Source: JAIVJZ01 sp036386515 (GTDB lineage Bacteria > Acidobacteriota > Blastocatellia > Pyrinomonadales > Pyrinomonadaceae). From it: a stretch of DNA of 64,000 nt. Every line of letters starts with the position of its first letter. Position 1 is the first letter of the stretch. The notes under the pieces are model-generated. The model had not been told where the DNA came from. It saw only the letters and a list, made by a program, of their open reading frames with translations, and ran no database searches. Made by a program: the position numbers and the translations under genes. The stretch is taken from positions 16,756 through 80,755 of the forward strand of contig DASVVO010000056.1 in the NCBI GenBank assembly GCA_036386515.1, written 5' to 3'. Of the stretch, positions 46,244 through 55,259 are shown piece after piece.

Positions 46244-47653
46244 TTAGAAGCCGATCTTTTCCGACAGGCTACTGGCAATATCTTCCAGTTCCTTCTCCTT
46301 GGTGTGCTTCCATTTCTTATAACGCCGGTTGCCTTCGGCCAACTGCTGCGCCGCCCGTCGCGCCTCCCAGGCTTGGCGCGCGCGTTCCTCTTTGCGTTCG
46401 CGCAGGAGCACGAAGCCGACGGCGACGAAGATGAAATAGAAGATCAACAACTGCGACCGCTGCCGGTAAGCCGTCCCCACGTTCCCCTGAAAGATCGAAT
46501 ACGCCAACGTCAACATCGTCGTGAACAGGATGATCGGCAAGGCTTGCCGCAGACGGTACTTGAGCGTGAACCACCCGCCCAAGACCAGCAGCGGAAAGCT
46601 CCCCCACCACAACATCATCTCCGGCAACGTGATGCTCTGGCGCAAATTCGCCATCTGCCACGGAAAGGGCGCGAACAATAAGTACATCATCCCCAAAGGA
46701 ATCACGCTCAACGCGCCCGACGTTGTCGATACGTCCACGTCCTGCCCGAAGGCCGATTGCGCCGACGAGGCCAAATCCTGACGGCTGCGCTGCATGGTCT
46801 CCAAATTCCCGTACTCGCCGAGCTGCGCGCTGGCCGTGCGCAGCACGCCGACGTAAGTCAGCGTCAAGCCGAGCGCGGCCATCACCACGAACTGCCGGCC
46901 GAAACTCTGCGCCGTCACGCGTTTCATCCCGATGACGAACGCCCCCGTGATCGCCGCCGCCACCATGTAGAAAATGTAGAAGCGCAAACTCAACAAGCCG
47001 AGCAACGCGACCGCCAGAAACACCCCGTACCTGATGCTCAACCGCTCGCCCAGCTTCAGCGTCGCCATGATGGCGACGGCGAGCAGCAACACGATGGGAG
47101 CGTCCTTGAGCGCCTGCGACGACCAGAGGATGAGCGACGGGTAGAAGGCCACCAGGAGCGCGGCGATGCGCGCCACGCGCACGTTCTGAAAGATGTGCTG
47201 GGCGCAGACGTAGACGACGATGGCCGCCGCCGCACCGCAGATGGCGTTGAAGAACTGCACGGCCAGCACGTTGCGCCCGACGACGGCGTAGATGCCCGCC
47301 ACCAGGTACGGCATGCCCCACACGACCGAGCCGTCCGTCACGGTGATCTCGCCCTGCCCGCGATACCACTCCAGCAACTCGTAGCCGAGGTGGTCGTAAG
47401 TGATCGCGTCGCCGCCGAAAAAGCCCTGCAACTCGAAGGCGAAAATGACCGACCCGATGACCATCCTGACGAGCAGCCCCGCGACGAACAGTTGCAGGAG
47501 ATACCGCCGGTCGCTCTCGACCTTCCCGATCAGGTAGGCGAAGGCCGACGCCACCACGATGCAGAAGAGAAGCGCGGCTCCGCCATAGCGCGGAATAAAG
47601 AGCGCGATGACCGAGCCGATGAGCAGGAAAAGAATGGCGAGAGCGGCGTTCAT
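46244..47653 (-). CDS. GT-C-like polytopic membrane protein, copy 2
   Basis: 469 residues. The same layout as the neighbouring paralogue: GFFGGDAITYDHLGYELLEW in the first loop, ALKDAPIVLLLAVAIMATLK in the middle and LPEMMLWWGSFPLLVLGGW toward the C-terminus. Outside a 330-base stretch (46410-46741), which matches 44761-45092 almost base for base with no indel, the two proteins are more divergent, so homogenisation of one part is likely. Probably an inner-membrane glycosyltransferase using a lipid-linked sugar. The gap to the paralogue (46014-46243) has no gene. Confidence 0.82.
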   Translation of the reverse strand: MNAALAILFLLIGSVIALFIPRYGGAALLFCIVVASAFAYLIGKVESDRRYLLQLFVAGLLVRMVIGSVIFAFELQGFFGGDAITYDHLGYELLEWYRGQGEITVTDGSVVWGMPYLVAGIYAVVGRNVLAVQFFNAICGAAAAIVVYVCAQHIFQNVRVARIAALLVAFYPSLILWSSQALKDAPIVLLLAVAIMATLKLGERLSIRYGVFLAVALLGLLSLRFYIFYMVAAAITGAFVIGMKRVTAQSFGRQFVVMAALGLTLTYVGVLRTASAQLGEYGNLETMQRSRQDLASSAQSAFGQDVDVSTTSGALSVIPLGMMYLLFAPFPWQMANLRQSITLPEMMLWWGSFPLLVLGGWFTLKYRLRQALPIILFTTMLTLAYSIFQGNVGTAYRQRSQLLIFYFIFVAVGFVLLRERKEERARQAWEARRAAQQLAEGNRRYKKWKHTKEKELEDIASSLSEKIGF

Positions 47654-47721
47654 GCTGTTAAAAAAACCCGGTGGACTCCCCGCGACGGCCGACCGCTCGA
47701 CCGCTGTGAGACGCGCCGCCC

Positions 47722-49428
47722 CTAGCGACGCAGGACGAGATGATTTTCCAACACCAGCCCGTCGAAGTTAGCTCCCTGAAACGTGTTGATGGCGTTCTGC
47801 GGGGTACACACGATTGGCTCTTGAATGTTGAACGACGTGTTGAGCACCATCGGGACGCCGGTCAGGCGCGCAAACTCGTCGATCAAATTCCAGTAGCGCG
47901 GGTTCGTGCGGCGGCTCACCGTCTGCGGCCGCGCCGTGCCGTCCACGTGGACGACGGCCGGGATCGTGCCCCGCTTGTCTTCCGCCACGTGCAGGACGGT
48001 GACCATGAACGGGTCGTAGTGCGGGCGGCCGAACACTTCCTCGCTCGCTTCCTCTTTCATCGAAGGGGCGAGCGGGCGGAACCATTCGCGCAGCTTAACT
48101 TTCTTGTTCAGCAACTCGCGCATGTCCGCGCGGCGCGGGTCGGCGATGAAGGAGCGGTTGCCGAGCGCGCGCGGCCCAAACTCCATGCGCCCCTGAAACC
48201 AACCGAGAATCGCGCCGTCGGCGAGCATCTGCGCCACGCGCGGCAGCATCTCCGCGTCGGGAAGCGTCTCGAACTTAAGTCCCGCCTCGGTGAGCGCGGC
48301 CGCGCACTCCTCGGAGGTGAAGCCGGGGCCGTAATAGGCATGCTCCATGCGGAACTTGCGCGGCTGTTTGAGGCGCGTGTGATAGACCATCAAGGCCGCC
48401 CCGAGCGAGCACCCGGCGTCGCCCGCCGCCGCCTGCACGTAATACTTCTTGAACGGCGACTCGGTCATGATGCGCCCGTTCATCACGGAGTTGAAGGCGA
48501 CGCCCCCGGCCATGCACAGATTCTCTTCGCCGGTCATTTCGTGCAGGCCGCGAATGAGGTGGAGCGCGGTGTCTTCCAAAACCTTCTGCGCGCTGGAGGC
48601 GATGTTCCAATGTCGCTCGGTCAAATCCTCGTCGGGCTGGCGCGGCGGCCCCAGCGCCTCGCTGATCTCCGCGCCGAACTGGTAATGCTTGGCGAGGTGA
48701 TGATCGAGCACGCGGATGTTCAGGTGGAAATCGTTGTTGCCGTTCACGGTGAGCACGCGCTGTTTGAAGAAGTCGTAGTATTCGGGTTTGCCGTAAGCGG
48801 CCAAGCCCATCACCTTCCATTCGTCGCCGCCGAACATGTCGAAGCCGATGAAGTTCGTCACGGCCGAGTAGAACTGCCCGAGCGAGTGGGGCAGCTTGAT
48901 GCGCTTCAGGACGCGCAGGTTGTTGTCTTCGCCCTGCGAGAAGAGGGTGGTCGTGTCTTCGCCGGTGCCGTCCCAGGTGAGGATGGCGGCGCGGTCGAAG
49001 CCGGAGGGGAAAAACGCGCTCGCCGCGTGGCATTGGTGATGTTCGAGAAAGTGGAAGCGAAACTTCGAGGGGCCGAAATGCTCGCGGATGCGGCGCGGGT
49101 GGCGGAACATGCCGAGGTAGCTGTCGCCCACCTGCGCCACGCCGCGATCAACGCGCGCCTTGAACATGTCGCGCGAGATGAGCGCGGTTTTCAAAGCCTG
49201 CATCGCCTTGTGGCGCAGCACCCACGGTTTCCAGTAGAGGCCGATGTGTTCGACCTCGGAGATGTTGATTCCGGCGTGGTCGAGACAGAACTGGACGGCG
49301 TTGTAGGGAAAGCCGCTGTAATGCTTGACGCGCGTGAAACGCTCCTCTTCCGCCGCGGCGACGAGTTCGCCGTTGTAGAGCAGCGAGGCGGCCGAATCGC
49401 CGAGCGTCGTTAAACCGAGGATGTACAT
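47722..49428 (-). CDS. Carbamoyltransferase (NodU/TobZ family)
   Basis: 568 residues. The N-terminal Kae1-like domain has ILGLTTLGDSAASLL and the metal-binding EHHQCHAASAFFPSGF. The C-terminal YrdC-like/carbamoyl half has RMEFGPRALGNRSFIADPR and WFRPLAPSM. Members use carbamoyl phosphate and ATP to carbamoylate a hydroxyl on a sugar or antibiotic. In this locus a sugar of the polysaccharide is the likely acceptor. ATG at 49428 shares one base with the TAA of the upstream methyltransferase. The open frame continues beyond the start but is out of frame with the upstream gene and is spurious. Confidence 0.93.
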   Translation of the reverse strand: MYILGLTTLGDSAASLLYNGELVAAAEEERFTRVKHYSGFPYNAVQFCLDHAGINISEVEHIGLYWKPWVLRHKAMQALKTALISRDMFKARVDRGVAQVGDSYLGMFRHPRRIREHFGPSKFRFHFLEHHQCHAASAFFPSGFDRAAILTWDGTGEDTTTLFSQGEDNNLRVLKRIKLPHSLGQFYSAVTNFIGFDMFGGDEWKVMGLAAYGKPEYYDFFKQRVLTVNGNNDFHLNIRVLDHHLAKHYQFGAEISEALGPPRQPDEDLTERHWNIASSAQKVLEDTALHLIRGLHEMTGEENLCMAGGVAFNSVMNGRIMTESPFKKYYVQAAAGDAGCSLGAALMVYHTRLKQPRKFRMEHAYYGPGFTSEECAAALTEAGLKFETLPDAEMLPRVAQMLADGAILGWFQGRMEFGPRALGNRSFIADPRRADMRELLNKKVKLREWFRPLAPSMKEEASEEVFGRPHYDPFMVTVLHVAEDKRGTIPAVVHVDGTARPQTVSRRTNPRYWNLIDEFARLTGVPMVLNTSFNIQEPIVCTPQNAINTFQGANFDGLVLENHLVLRR

Positions 49429-50597
49429 TAAAACTGGCCTCCCTGCCTGCTCGCCGCCGCCTCCAGCGACGCCGGTTCGCCCGGCGATGCGGACTTTGCT
49501 TTCCTGACCTCGTCGCCCTCCGAGGCGGCGGGCAGACGGCCGCAGACGCCGAAGCCGCGCCGGTCGTCGTTGCAAGGCCACATCTCGGTGAACCCGGCGG
49601 CCTCGTACCACCCGGCGACCTCTTCGTAAGTATGATAATAAGCGTAAGGCGCGCCGAAGATGTCCATCAACGCGAGCGCGGCCTCGCGGCGGGTCATGAT
49701 CGGATATTTACGCACGCCCAGCCCGTTGACCGCCTTGCAGAAGCCGATGAACGGGACGGCCATCAAATCGGCGACGCGGGCGAACTGGCGCGGCCGGATG
49801 CGCGTCGTCACGACGCGCAGCGTGTCCACCACGGGCGTCACCAGCTTCTCATACTTATAGAGCCAGACGTAGAACGTGCCGCCCGGTTTCAGCAGCGGGC
49901 GCAGCGCGCGGAAGGTTTGCAAAGTGTCGGGCGTGTGGTGCAGAACGCCGGCCGAATGGATGATGTCGAGCGTCGCGGGTTTGAGCGGCGGTTGCTGCAG
50001 GTTGGCCTGCACGAAATGGACGCGCGCCGGGTCTGCCCCCTGATGCCGGTGTCGATAAGCCTGCCCGTGCTCCAACCCGGAACTGAGATCAACCGCGATC
50101 ACTTCGAGGCCGTGCGCCGTGTAGGCGACCGACTGGCTGCCGTTGCCGCAACCGGCGTCGAGCATCACTTTCCCTTTGAGTTCGGCGGCGGGGATGCGCA
50201 GCGGGTTCAGGAAAAACCACTCCACGCGGTCGGAGAGTTTCATGCCCCAGGTCGTGCCGCCGAGGTCGTGATTGTCCCACTCGTGGCTGAAATTCTCGCG
50301 CGTCTGCTGGTCGTAGTTGACGCCTCCGGCGAAGGCGCGCGCGGTTTCCACCACCGGCCGCAACTCGGCGGGCAAGGGTTGGGGCAGGAGCGGCTGTAGA
50401 GTTTCCCAGTGTTCGGCGAGCGCGTCGGGCAGCATGCGCGGGACGCCGCGCACCAACGGAAACCAGTGCGCCCCGGCGCAGCGGAGCAGCCCTTCCGTGA
50501 TCTCTTCCGGGGAGCCGGAGGCGGTCTTGAGGGGGAAGACTTCCAGATTCCCCTGGCAATGCGGGCAGCACAGGAAATTCAACAGGCGTGTATACAT
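49428..50597 (-). CDS. SAM-dependent methyltransferase with N-terminal Trm112-like zinc site
   Basis: 389 residues. The N-terminus FLCCPHCQGNLEVF, with later LLRCAGAHWFPLVRGVPRML, is a Trm112-like zinc ribbon. The SAM domain starts around KVMLDAGCGNGSQSVAYTA, with VIAVDLSSGL and IIHSAGVLHHTPDTLQ. It may methylate a sugar or a lipid-linked intermediate. It shares one base (TAATG) with the carbamoyltransferase downstream, so they are probably made together. A candidate promoter lies 99 bases upstream, the clearest in this part of the locus. Confidence 0.88.
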   Translation of the reverse strand: MYTRLLNFLCCPHCQGNLEVFPLKTASGSPEEITEGLLRCAGAHWFPLVRGVPRMLPDALAEHWETLQPLLPQPLPAELRPVVETARAFAGGVNYDQQTRENFSHEWDNHDLGGTTWGMKLSDRVEWFFLNPLRIPAAELKGKVMLDAGCGNGSQSVAYTAHGLEVIAVDLSSGLEHGQAYRHRHQGADPARVHFVQANLQQPPLKPATLDIIHSAGVLHHTPDTLQTFRALRPLLKPGGTFYVWLYKYEKLVTPVVDTLRVVTTRIRPRQFARVADLMAVPFIGFCKAVNGLGVRKYPIMTRREAALALMDIFGAPYAYYHTYEEVAGWYEAAGFTEMWPCNDDRRGFGVCGRLPAASEGDEVRKAKSASPGEPASLEAAASRQGGQF

Positions 50598-50695
50598 AAC
50601 GAAAACTAAAAGCGGCTCAAAATACCGCCGGCGCGCTCCAACCCCCGCGCGTCAGCCGTCGGCGGCTCGGTCGAAATCAGACGACTCAAAACAGG

Positions 50696-50724
50696 ACTAT
50701 AGCTATCATTCTGCGAACCGGAAA
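50696..50724 (-). promoter_or_regulatory. Candidate sigma-70 promoter for methyltransferase/carbamoyltransferase pair
   Basis: On the minus strand, TTTCCG (50724-50719) then 17 bases then TATAGT (50701-50696). The -10 matches TATAAT at five of six positions; the -35 is poor. It is in an AT-richer patch upstream of the 50597 ATG. Confidence 0.4.
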
Positions 50725-50813
50725 AAAGATGATTGACGCGTTTGAATTTCTACTCGTTTAACGGTTGAACCTAACAGAATTCCGCCCAAAAGTAAAAAAC
50801 CGGCCGGTCGTCT

Positions 50814-51803
50814 CTAGCGCGAAGGCTTGCGCGCGATGACATCCATGTAAATCCCCGCGCCCACACGGCGGCCGACCCAGTCGATGAGTTTGGCGGCGCG
50901 ATATTCCGCCTGTTTGCGCCACGTCGGATCGCCCACGGGCGGCCAGATGTTTCCGCCCATCGTGAAATGCTCGATGCGGAAATTGACGCGGGCGAGCAGT
51001 TTCTTGAGCGAGCGCGGGTTGAAGCCCTGCACGTGATAGGGCGGGAAAGTGGGAGCGAGCGTCACCACCCAGTCGCGCCCCTGCGCGCGCATGTAGATGT
51101 TGCCGATGCGCTGGTAGAGTCCGTCCTCGTTCGGCGCGTCGAACGAGAGCAGGCCGCCCGGCTTGAGGATGCGGAAGACTTCGCTCATCGTGCTGTAAGG
51201 ATCATAGAGATGTTCGATGATGGCGTTCATCGTGATGGCGTCGAAATGGTCGTCCGGGAACTTGATCTCGTCGAGCGTGCCGAGGCGACCGCGCACGCCG
51301 AGATTGGCCTCCGCCCATTCCAGGTACGCCGAAGAAGCATCCACGCCCTCATACTCCCAGCCGCTCTCGCGCGCCGCCCACAGGCTCTCGCCGCGCCCAC
51401 AGGCCACGTCGAGGTAACGACCGCGCCGCCCCAGGGTCTGCTCGAAGTAGGCCATCTTCTGAAGCGCGCTCTGCTTCTTGGCTTCCACGTCGTGGCCTTG
51501 AAAATAGTCGTCCGTGTCGGTGTAGAGATCGTCGAGGCTGCGCGCGGGGAACGGCATCGGGTTCGGGTAGATGTGCGAACAGTCGAGGCAGCGGACGATG
51601 CGCGTGCGCACTCCCGCGCCGCCGTGGTGCGCCGCGCCGCCGCGCCAGCCGAGCAGGCGCGCGCGCTCGCCGCCGCACGCGCCGCAGGCGGTCGGGCGAA
51701 AGTCGAAGGCGGCGGAGGCGGCTTCGGTTTGCGCCCGCGCCGTCGCGCCGTCGGCGGAAGTGGTCGCCGTCTCGTTGTGCAGAGTTCCCTTCACCGCGCT
51801 CAT
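50814..51803 (-). CDS. Class I SAM methyltransferase with N-terminal zinc ribbon
   Basis: 329 residues. Cys40/Cys43 (CGAC) and Cys72/Cys75 (CLDC) form a zinc ribbon, followed by HIYPNPMPFPARSLDDLY. The SAM site is YLDVACGRGESLWAA, with FDAITMNAIIEHLYDPYSTM. A two-Cys-pair ribbon before a methyltransferase is common among sugar C-methyltransferase-like proteins in EPS and antibiotic loci. ATG at 51803, overlapping the upstream stop by 4 bases (ATGA). The frame is open upstream of that but is only a shadow of the fusion gene. A C-rich palindrome with T6 on the minus strand follows the stop (about 50790-50812), a weak terminator candidate. Confidence 0.88.
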   Translation of the reverse strand: MSAVKGTLHNETATTSADGATARAQTEAASAAFDFRPTACGACGGERARLLGWRGGAAHHGGAGVRTRIVRCLDCSHIYPNPMPFPARSLDDLYTDTDDYFQGHDVEAKKQSALQKMAYFEQTLGRRGRYLDVACGRGESLWAARESGWEYEGVDASSAYLEWAEANLGVRGRLGTLDEIKFPDDHFDAITMNAIIEHLYDPYSTMSEVFRILKPGGLLSFDAPNEDGLYQRIGNIYMRAQGRDWVVTLAPTFPPYHVQGFNPRSLKKLLARVNFRIEHFTMGGNIWPPVGDPTWRKQAEYRAAKLIDWVGRRVGAGIYMDVIARKPSR

Positions 51804-54037
51804 GGAGCGACCCCCCTCTTGTCCAGAATGTAACGCTTGTCGGCGAAGATGCGCCGCACGGTGCTGATGACGGGGCGGCTGATCCAATCGTCCGCCAGGC
51901 AGAAACGCGCCACTTCCGCTTTCACGCGCCGACGCTTCTTGAGCGCGGTGCGGCATTGCAGGTAGCCCTGAAAATAACCGACCAGCCCGTAGAAGAAGTA
52001 TGCGAAGGAACGGAAGCGGACGCCGCGCACGGTCAGCCAGAACAAATTGCGCACGAAGACGACCGGCAAAAATCGCCACGGCAGATGCTTCAGGTTGAAC
52101 CACGCGGCATTGCGGAAACCGCGCCCGTAGCGTTTCCACGAACGCTGCTGGCGGCTCTCGCGGTGAAACGACAGGCAGCGCGGCTCGTAGATGATTTTGT
52201 AGCCCGCGTCCCAGAGGCGGATGGCGAGGTCGTCTTCGGTGGCGTAGATGAAGAAGTCGTCGTCGAAGTAGCCGCACTCGTCGAGCACGTCGCGGCGGAT
52301 GGCCGCGCCGCACGCCGCGAAACTCGTGATCTCGCGCTCGCGCCCCGGCTCGGTCGGAATCAGACGCTCCTCCCACAGGTGCGTCACGAGGCTCCCCAGG
52401 TGCGGGTTCATCACGCGAAAGGCCATCACGGCCACATCCTTATTCGACTCGTCCTCCCACAGCTTGACCATCGTCTCGATAGACTCGGGCGCGAGGTGCG
52501 AATCGTCGTCGAGCATGGCGACGTACTTGCCGCGCGCCGTGGCGAAGCCGACGTTGTAACCCGTCATGCCCGTGTTGTCGTGGAGGCGCACGACCGTCAC
52601 TTCGGGAAACTTCTCATAGACCATCTCGGCGGTTCCGTCCTTCGAGCCGTTGTCCACGACGATCAACTCGATGTTCGGGTAGGTCAGCTTCCGCAGTTCG
52701 TGGAGGCCGATCTCCACTTCGCCTTTGCGATTCCACGCGAGCATCACGATGCTCACGAGCGGCTGCTCCTCGCCCGCGCGCGCCAGCGCGGCCGCTTCCG
52801 GTTTGACGATGCCGAGGATGGTCTGCACGAGCACCGGCGCGCGGTGCCTTCCGGGGCGCGTGCGGTCTTCGAGGTCGCGCGTGGCGAGTTTGACGCTCGT
52901 ATCGCGGAGCGTCTCCTCGTCGAAGGTGAAATAGCCTTCGCCGCCCTGATGGTGCGGCACGTTGGCGATCAAATAATCGTACGCGCCTTCGCCCACCTGC
53001 TCGACGATCTTCCGCGCCAGCTCCGCGCCCGTCGCGCCGCGCGTGTCGGCTTCCTCGACGATGTTGACGACCATGATCTTCGTCGCGCGGCTGCGGCGAA
53101 TCGCGTCGCTCACGCCGTCGATCATCAGGGTCGGCAGGAGCGACGAGTGGAACGTGCCCGGCCCGTAGATAATCACGTCGGCCGCGTTCAACGCTTCGAG
53201 CGCGCCGGGACTCGCCGCCGTCGGCGCATGCACCTCGCGGCGGATGCGCTCGCGCGCCGCCTCCACGCCGGACTCCGTTGCCCAATTGTCGAGCGCGAGC
53301 GGCGCGACGGGCGTTTTGGCGAGAAAGAGTTCGAGGATGTCGCCGTCGGCGTCCGTGATGACGGCGGCTTCGGAGGCGAGCACGCGCCCGTCCGTGCAGA
53401 GCGCGAAGAGGTGGCGGTTCTCTTCCGACGCGATCTCGATGCGCCCGCGCACCTGTAAAACTTCTTCGAGCGCGCGCAGCGCACGCGTCCAACTCCGGCC
53501 GTGCTCGTAATACGCGCCGAGCAGGATGCAGTTGCCGAGCGCGCAATCCGCGAAAGAAAACTCCGCGCCCTCTTCGCGCTCGCGCCTGACGAGTTCGGCG
53601 AGAAACAAACGCAGGTAGCCGACGAACCGCTCGCGCGCGTCCGCGGGCATGCGCGCCGCCATCTTCAACAATTCGCGTCGCTCGCCGCGCGCCAACTGGT
53701 CGCCGCCGGTCGCGCAGAGGTCTTCAACCTCGCGCCGGAAATCGGCCGCGCGCGCCAGTTCGGCCGGATACCTGTAGCCGAACACCTCGTAGCGCGACCA
53801 ATAGCCCGCCGCATCGAGATTCATCAGGGAGAGCAGGTTTTTGCGCAGGTCGGAGGGGCCGAGTTCGTCGAAGACGTAGCGCAGCCGCCCGGTGCTCAAC
53901 CCGTCGTCGTAGGCGTTGACGAGACAGGTGACGCGCGCGCCCTGATCGAGCAGTTGATTGGCGAGCGGGCCGCTGCCGCGCCCGCCGCACAAAATGACGA
54001 CGTTAAACCCACTGGCCGATTGAAGCAGTTCTTTCAT
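51800..54037 (-). CDS. YvcK/CofD-like domain fused to GT2 glycosyltransferase
   Basis: 745 residues with two domains not usually joined. Residues 1 to about 415 match YvcK/CofD (2-phospho-L-lactate transferase-like): VVILCGGRGSGPLANQLL (13-30), NAYDDGLSTGRLR (41-53), DVIIYGPGTFHSSLLPTLM (287-305) and KIMVVNIVEEADTRG. YvcK proteins bind UDP-sugars and affect cell-wall precursor use. Residues about 425-690 are a GT2 of rhamnosyltransferase type: VSIVMLAWNRKGEVEIGL, VVDNGSKDGT and the metal site LDDD (509-512), with FFIYATEDDLAIRLWDAG. One continuous frame connects them, with no internal stop. ATG at 54037 is preferred; a TTG at 54082 is possible. Confidence 0.88.
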   Translation of the reverse strand: MKELLQSASGFNVVILCGGRGSGPLANQLLDQGARVTCLVNAYDDGLSTGRLRYVFDELGPSDLRKNLLSLMNLDAAGYWSRYEVFGYRYPAELARAADFRREVEDLCATGGDQLARGERRELLKMAARMPADARERFVGYLRLFLAELVRREREEGAEFSFADCALGNCILLGAYYEHGRSWTRALRALEEVLQVRGRIEIASEENRHLFALCTDGRVLASEAAVITDADGDILELFLAKTPVAPLALDNWATESGVEAARERIRREVHAPTAASPGALEALNAADVIIYGPGTFHSSLLPTLMIDGVSDAIRRSRATKIMVVNIVEEADTRGATGAELARKIVEQVGEGAYDYLIANVPHHQGGEGYFTFDEETLRDTSVKLATRDLEDRTRPGRHRAPVLVQTILGIVKPEAAALARAGEEQPLVSIVMLAWNRKGEVEIGLHELRKLTYPNIELIVVDNGSKDGTAEMVYEKFPEVTVVRLHDNTGMTGYNVGFATARGKYVAMLDDDSHLAPESIETMVKLWEDESNKDVAVMAFRVMNPHLGSLVTHLWEERLIPTEPGREREITSFAACGAAIRRDVLDECGYFDDDFFIYATEDDLAIRLWDAGYKIIYEPRCLSFHRESRQQRSWKRYGRGFRNAAWFNLKHLPWRFLPVVFVRNLFWLTVRGVRFRSFAYFFYGLVGYFQGYLQCRTALKKRRRVKAEVARFCLADDWISRPVISTVRRIFADKRYILDKRGVAP

Positions 54038-54088
54038 CTTAAAACTAACACCCGATACCGACGCTTCCGGGCACTCGCTCAATCCTTC

Positions 54089-54167
54089 GCGCCTTCCCTT
54101 TCAACTCCGCGCCCGCAAGCGCGAAACAGTTTTTCGCCCCGCGACACAAAGTTGAAAGGGAAGGCGC
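54089..54167. repeat. 18-bp perfect inverted repeat upstream of fusion gene
   Basis: GCGCCTTCCCTTTCAACT at 54089-54106 pairs perfectly with 54150-54167, with a 43-base loop that is itself GC-rich. It lies in the 196-base gap between the HAD gene stop and the YvcK-GT2 start. There is no T-tract on either side, so it is not a typical intrinsic terminator. It differs in layout from the heptameric elements. Confidence 0.88.
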
Positions 54168-54233
54168 AAAGCAGTTTCTCAGACCACTCTAAAACATCTT
54201 TCCGAGGAGACCGCTAATAATGCACAATCAAAC

Positions 54234-55259
54234 TCACGCCGACAAGTTGAGAAGGTGCGAAAGGAGCGCGTGCGTGGCCGCCGTGCCCTCCGCCCGCGCC
54301 GCCCGCGCCAGCGACACGACGCCCGCCGGAGTCGCGCGCCCCGCGCGCCCGCCCACGACCGACAGGCAGAGCGCGCGCGGGAAAACCTGCGGGATCACGG
54401 CGTCGTTCCCGCCCGCGTCGAACTCGTCGCCGACGTAGACGAGCGCGCTTTCCGCCGCCGCCTCCGCTTCGCCCGTCGCCCGCGCAACTTCCGCCAGGAG
54501 ATCGCGCATCGCCGCCTCTTTCGACACGCCGCGCCGCGTGATCTCGATGCTGCTGCGCCCGCTCTCGGCGAGTTCGTAGTCGCCGTCCAACCGCGCGCCG
54601 CGCAGCAAACTCAGGCCGCGTGCGTAAATTTCCGCGCGCGGGTTCAAACGCACGCCCGCGCCCGCGTGCCGCCGCGCCGGGATGGGACGCAGCACGAGCA
54701 CCGCGCCCTCGCGCTCAAGCACCCGCGCGGGCAGCGTCGAGAAATCGAAGAGCGGGAACGCCGCCCGGTACCACTCGCCGCGCGCTCCGACTTGCGCGTC
54801 GAACTCCGCGCCGAGCGTTTCGAGCAGACCGCGCAAGGCCGCCACGTCCGGGACGCGGAGTTGATGACGCTCGCCGTACATCTCTTCAACCCCGTGGCGC
54901 GCTCCGTCCCAGACGATCTTCGACGCGCCGCGGTTGGCATAGACGCGCAGACGCTCGATGCTCGACTCGTCGCCCGTCTCCCGCAAGCGTTCGACGACGG
55001 GCGCGACGAGACGCGATTCGAGTTGCCGCCAGCCGTGCCCCGTGATGAGGCCGACGCGAAAGCCGCGCCGCAAAATTTCCGGCAGCAGCGCGGCCGACGC
55101 GCTCTCCGCGAAAGTCTCTTCGCCGCCCGCGCCGCCGCCCGCCGCCCGCTCGCGCGCCAGCAAGGTGTCGTCTACGTCCAGCGCGAGCGCGCCCGCGCGG
55201 CGCAGGCGTTCGACGCGCGCGGCGTCCAACAGTTCACCGAGTTCGACGCCCGCGCTCAT
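54234..55259 (-). CDS. HAD superfamily phosphatase (HAD-IIB-like)
   Basis: 341 residues. Motif I is ALALDVDDTLL (Asp28 nucleophile, Asp30); motif II is in FRVGLITGHG; motif IV is VYVGDEFDAGGNDAVIP. The cap and motif IV placement suit the HAD-IIB group (sugar-phosphate phosphatases and phosphomannomutases). It is likely to dephosphorylate a sugar phosphate. The ATG (55259) overlaps the stop of the upstream GalT/HIT-like gene by 4 bases (ATGA). Read with that gene, the pair could release and then dephosphorylate a sugar-1-phosphate; this is an inference. The frame open upstream of the ATG is a shadow. Confidence 0.85.
   Translation of the reverse strand: MSAGVELGELLDAARVERLRRAGALALDVDDTLLARERAAGGGAGGEETFAESASAALLPEILRRGFRVGLITGHGWRQLESRLVAPVVERLRETGDESSIERLRVYANRGASKIVWDGARHGVEEMYGERHQLRVPDVAALRGLLETLGAEFDAQVGARGEWYRAAFPLFDFSTLPARVLEREGAVLVLRPIPARRHAGAGVRLNPRAEIYARGLSLLRGARLDGDYELAESGRSSIEITRRGVSKEAAMRDLLAEVARATGEAEAAAESALVYVGDEFDAGGNDAVIPQVFPRALCLSVVGGRAGRATPAGVVSLARAARAEGTAATHALLSHLLNLSA

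Noticed and set aside
50790..50812. ACCGGCCGGT followed by T6 after the zinc-ribbon methyltransferase
   Set aside because: The palindrome has too small a loop to make a normal terminator stem; mentioned only as a weak candidate in that gene's entry.
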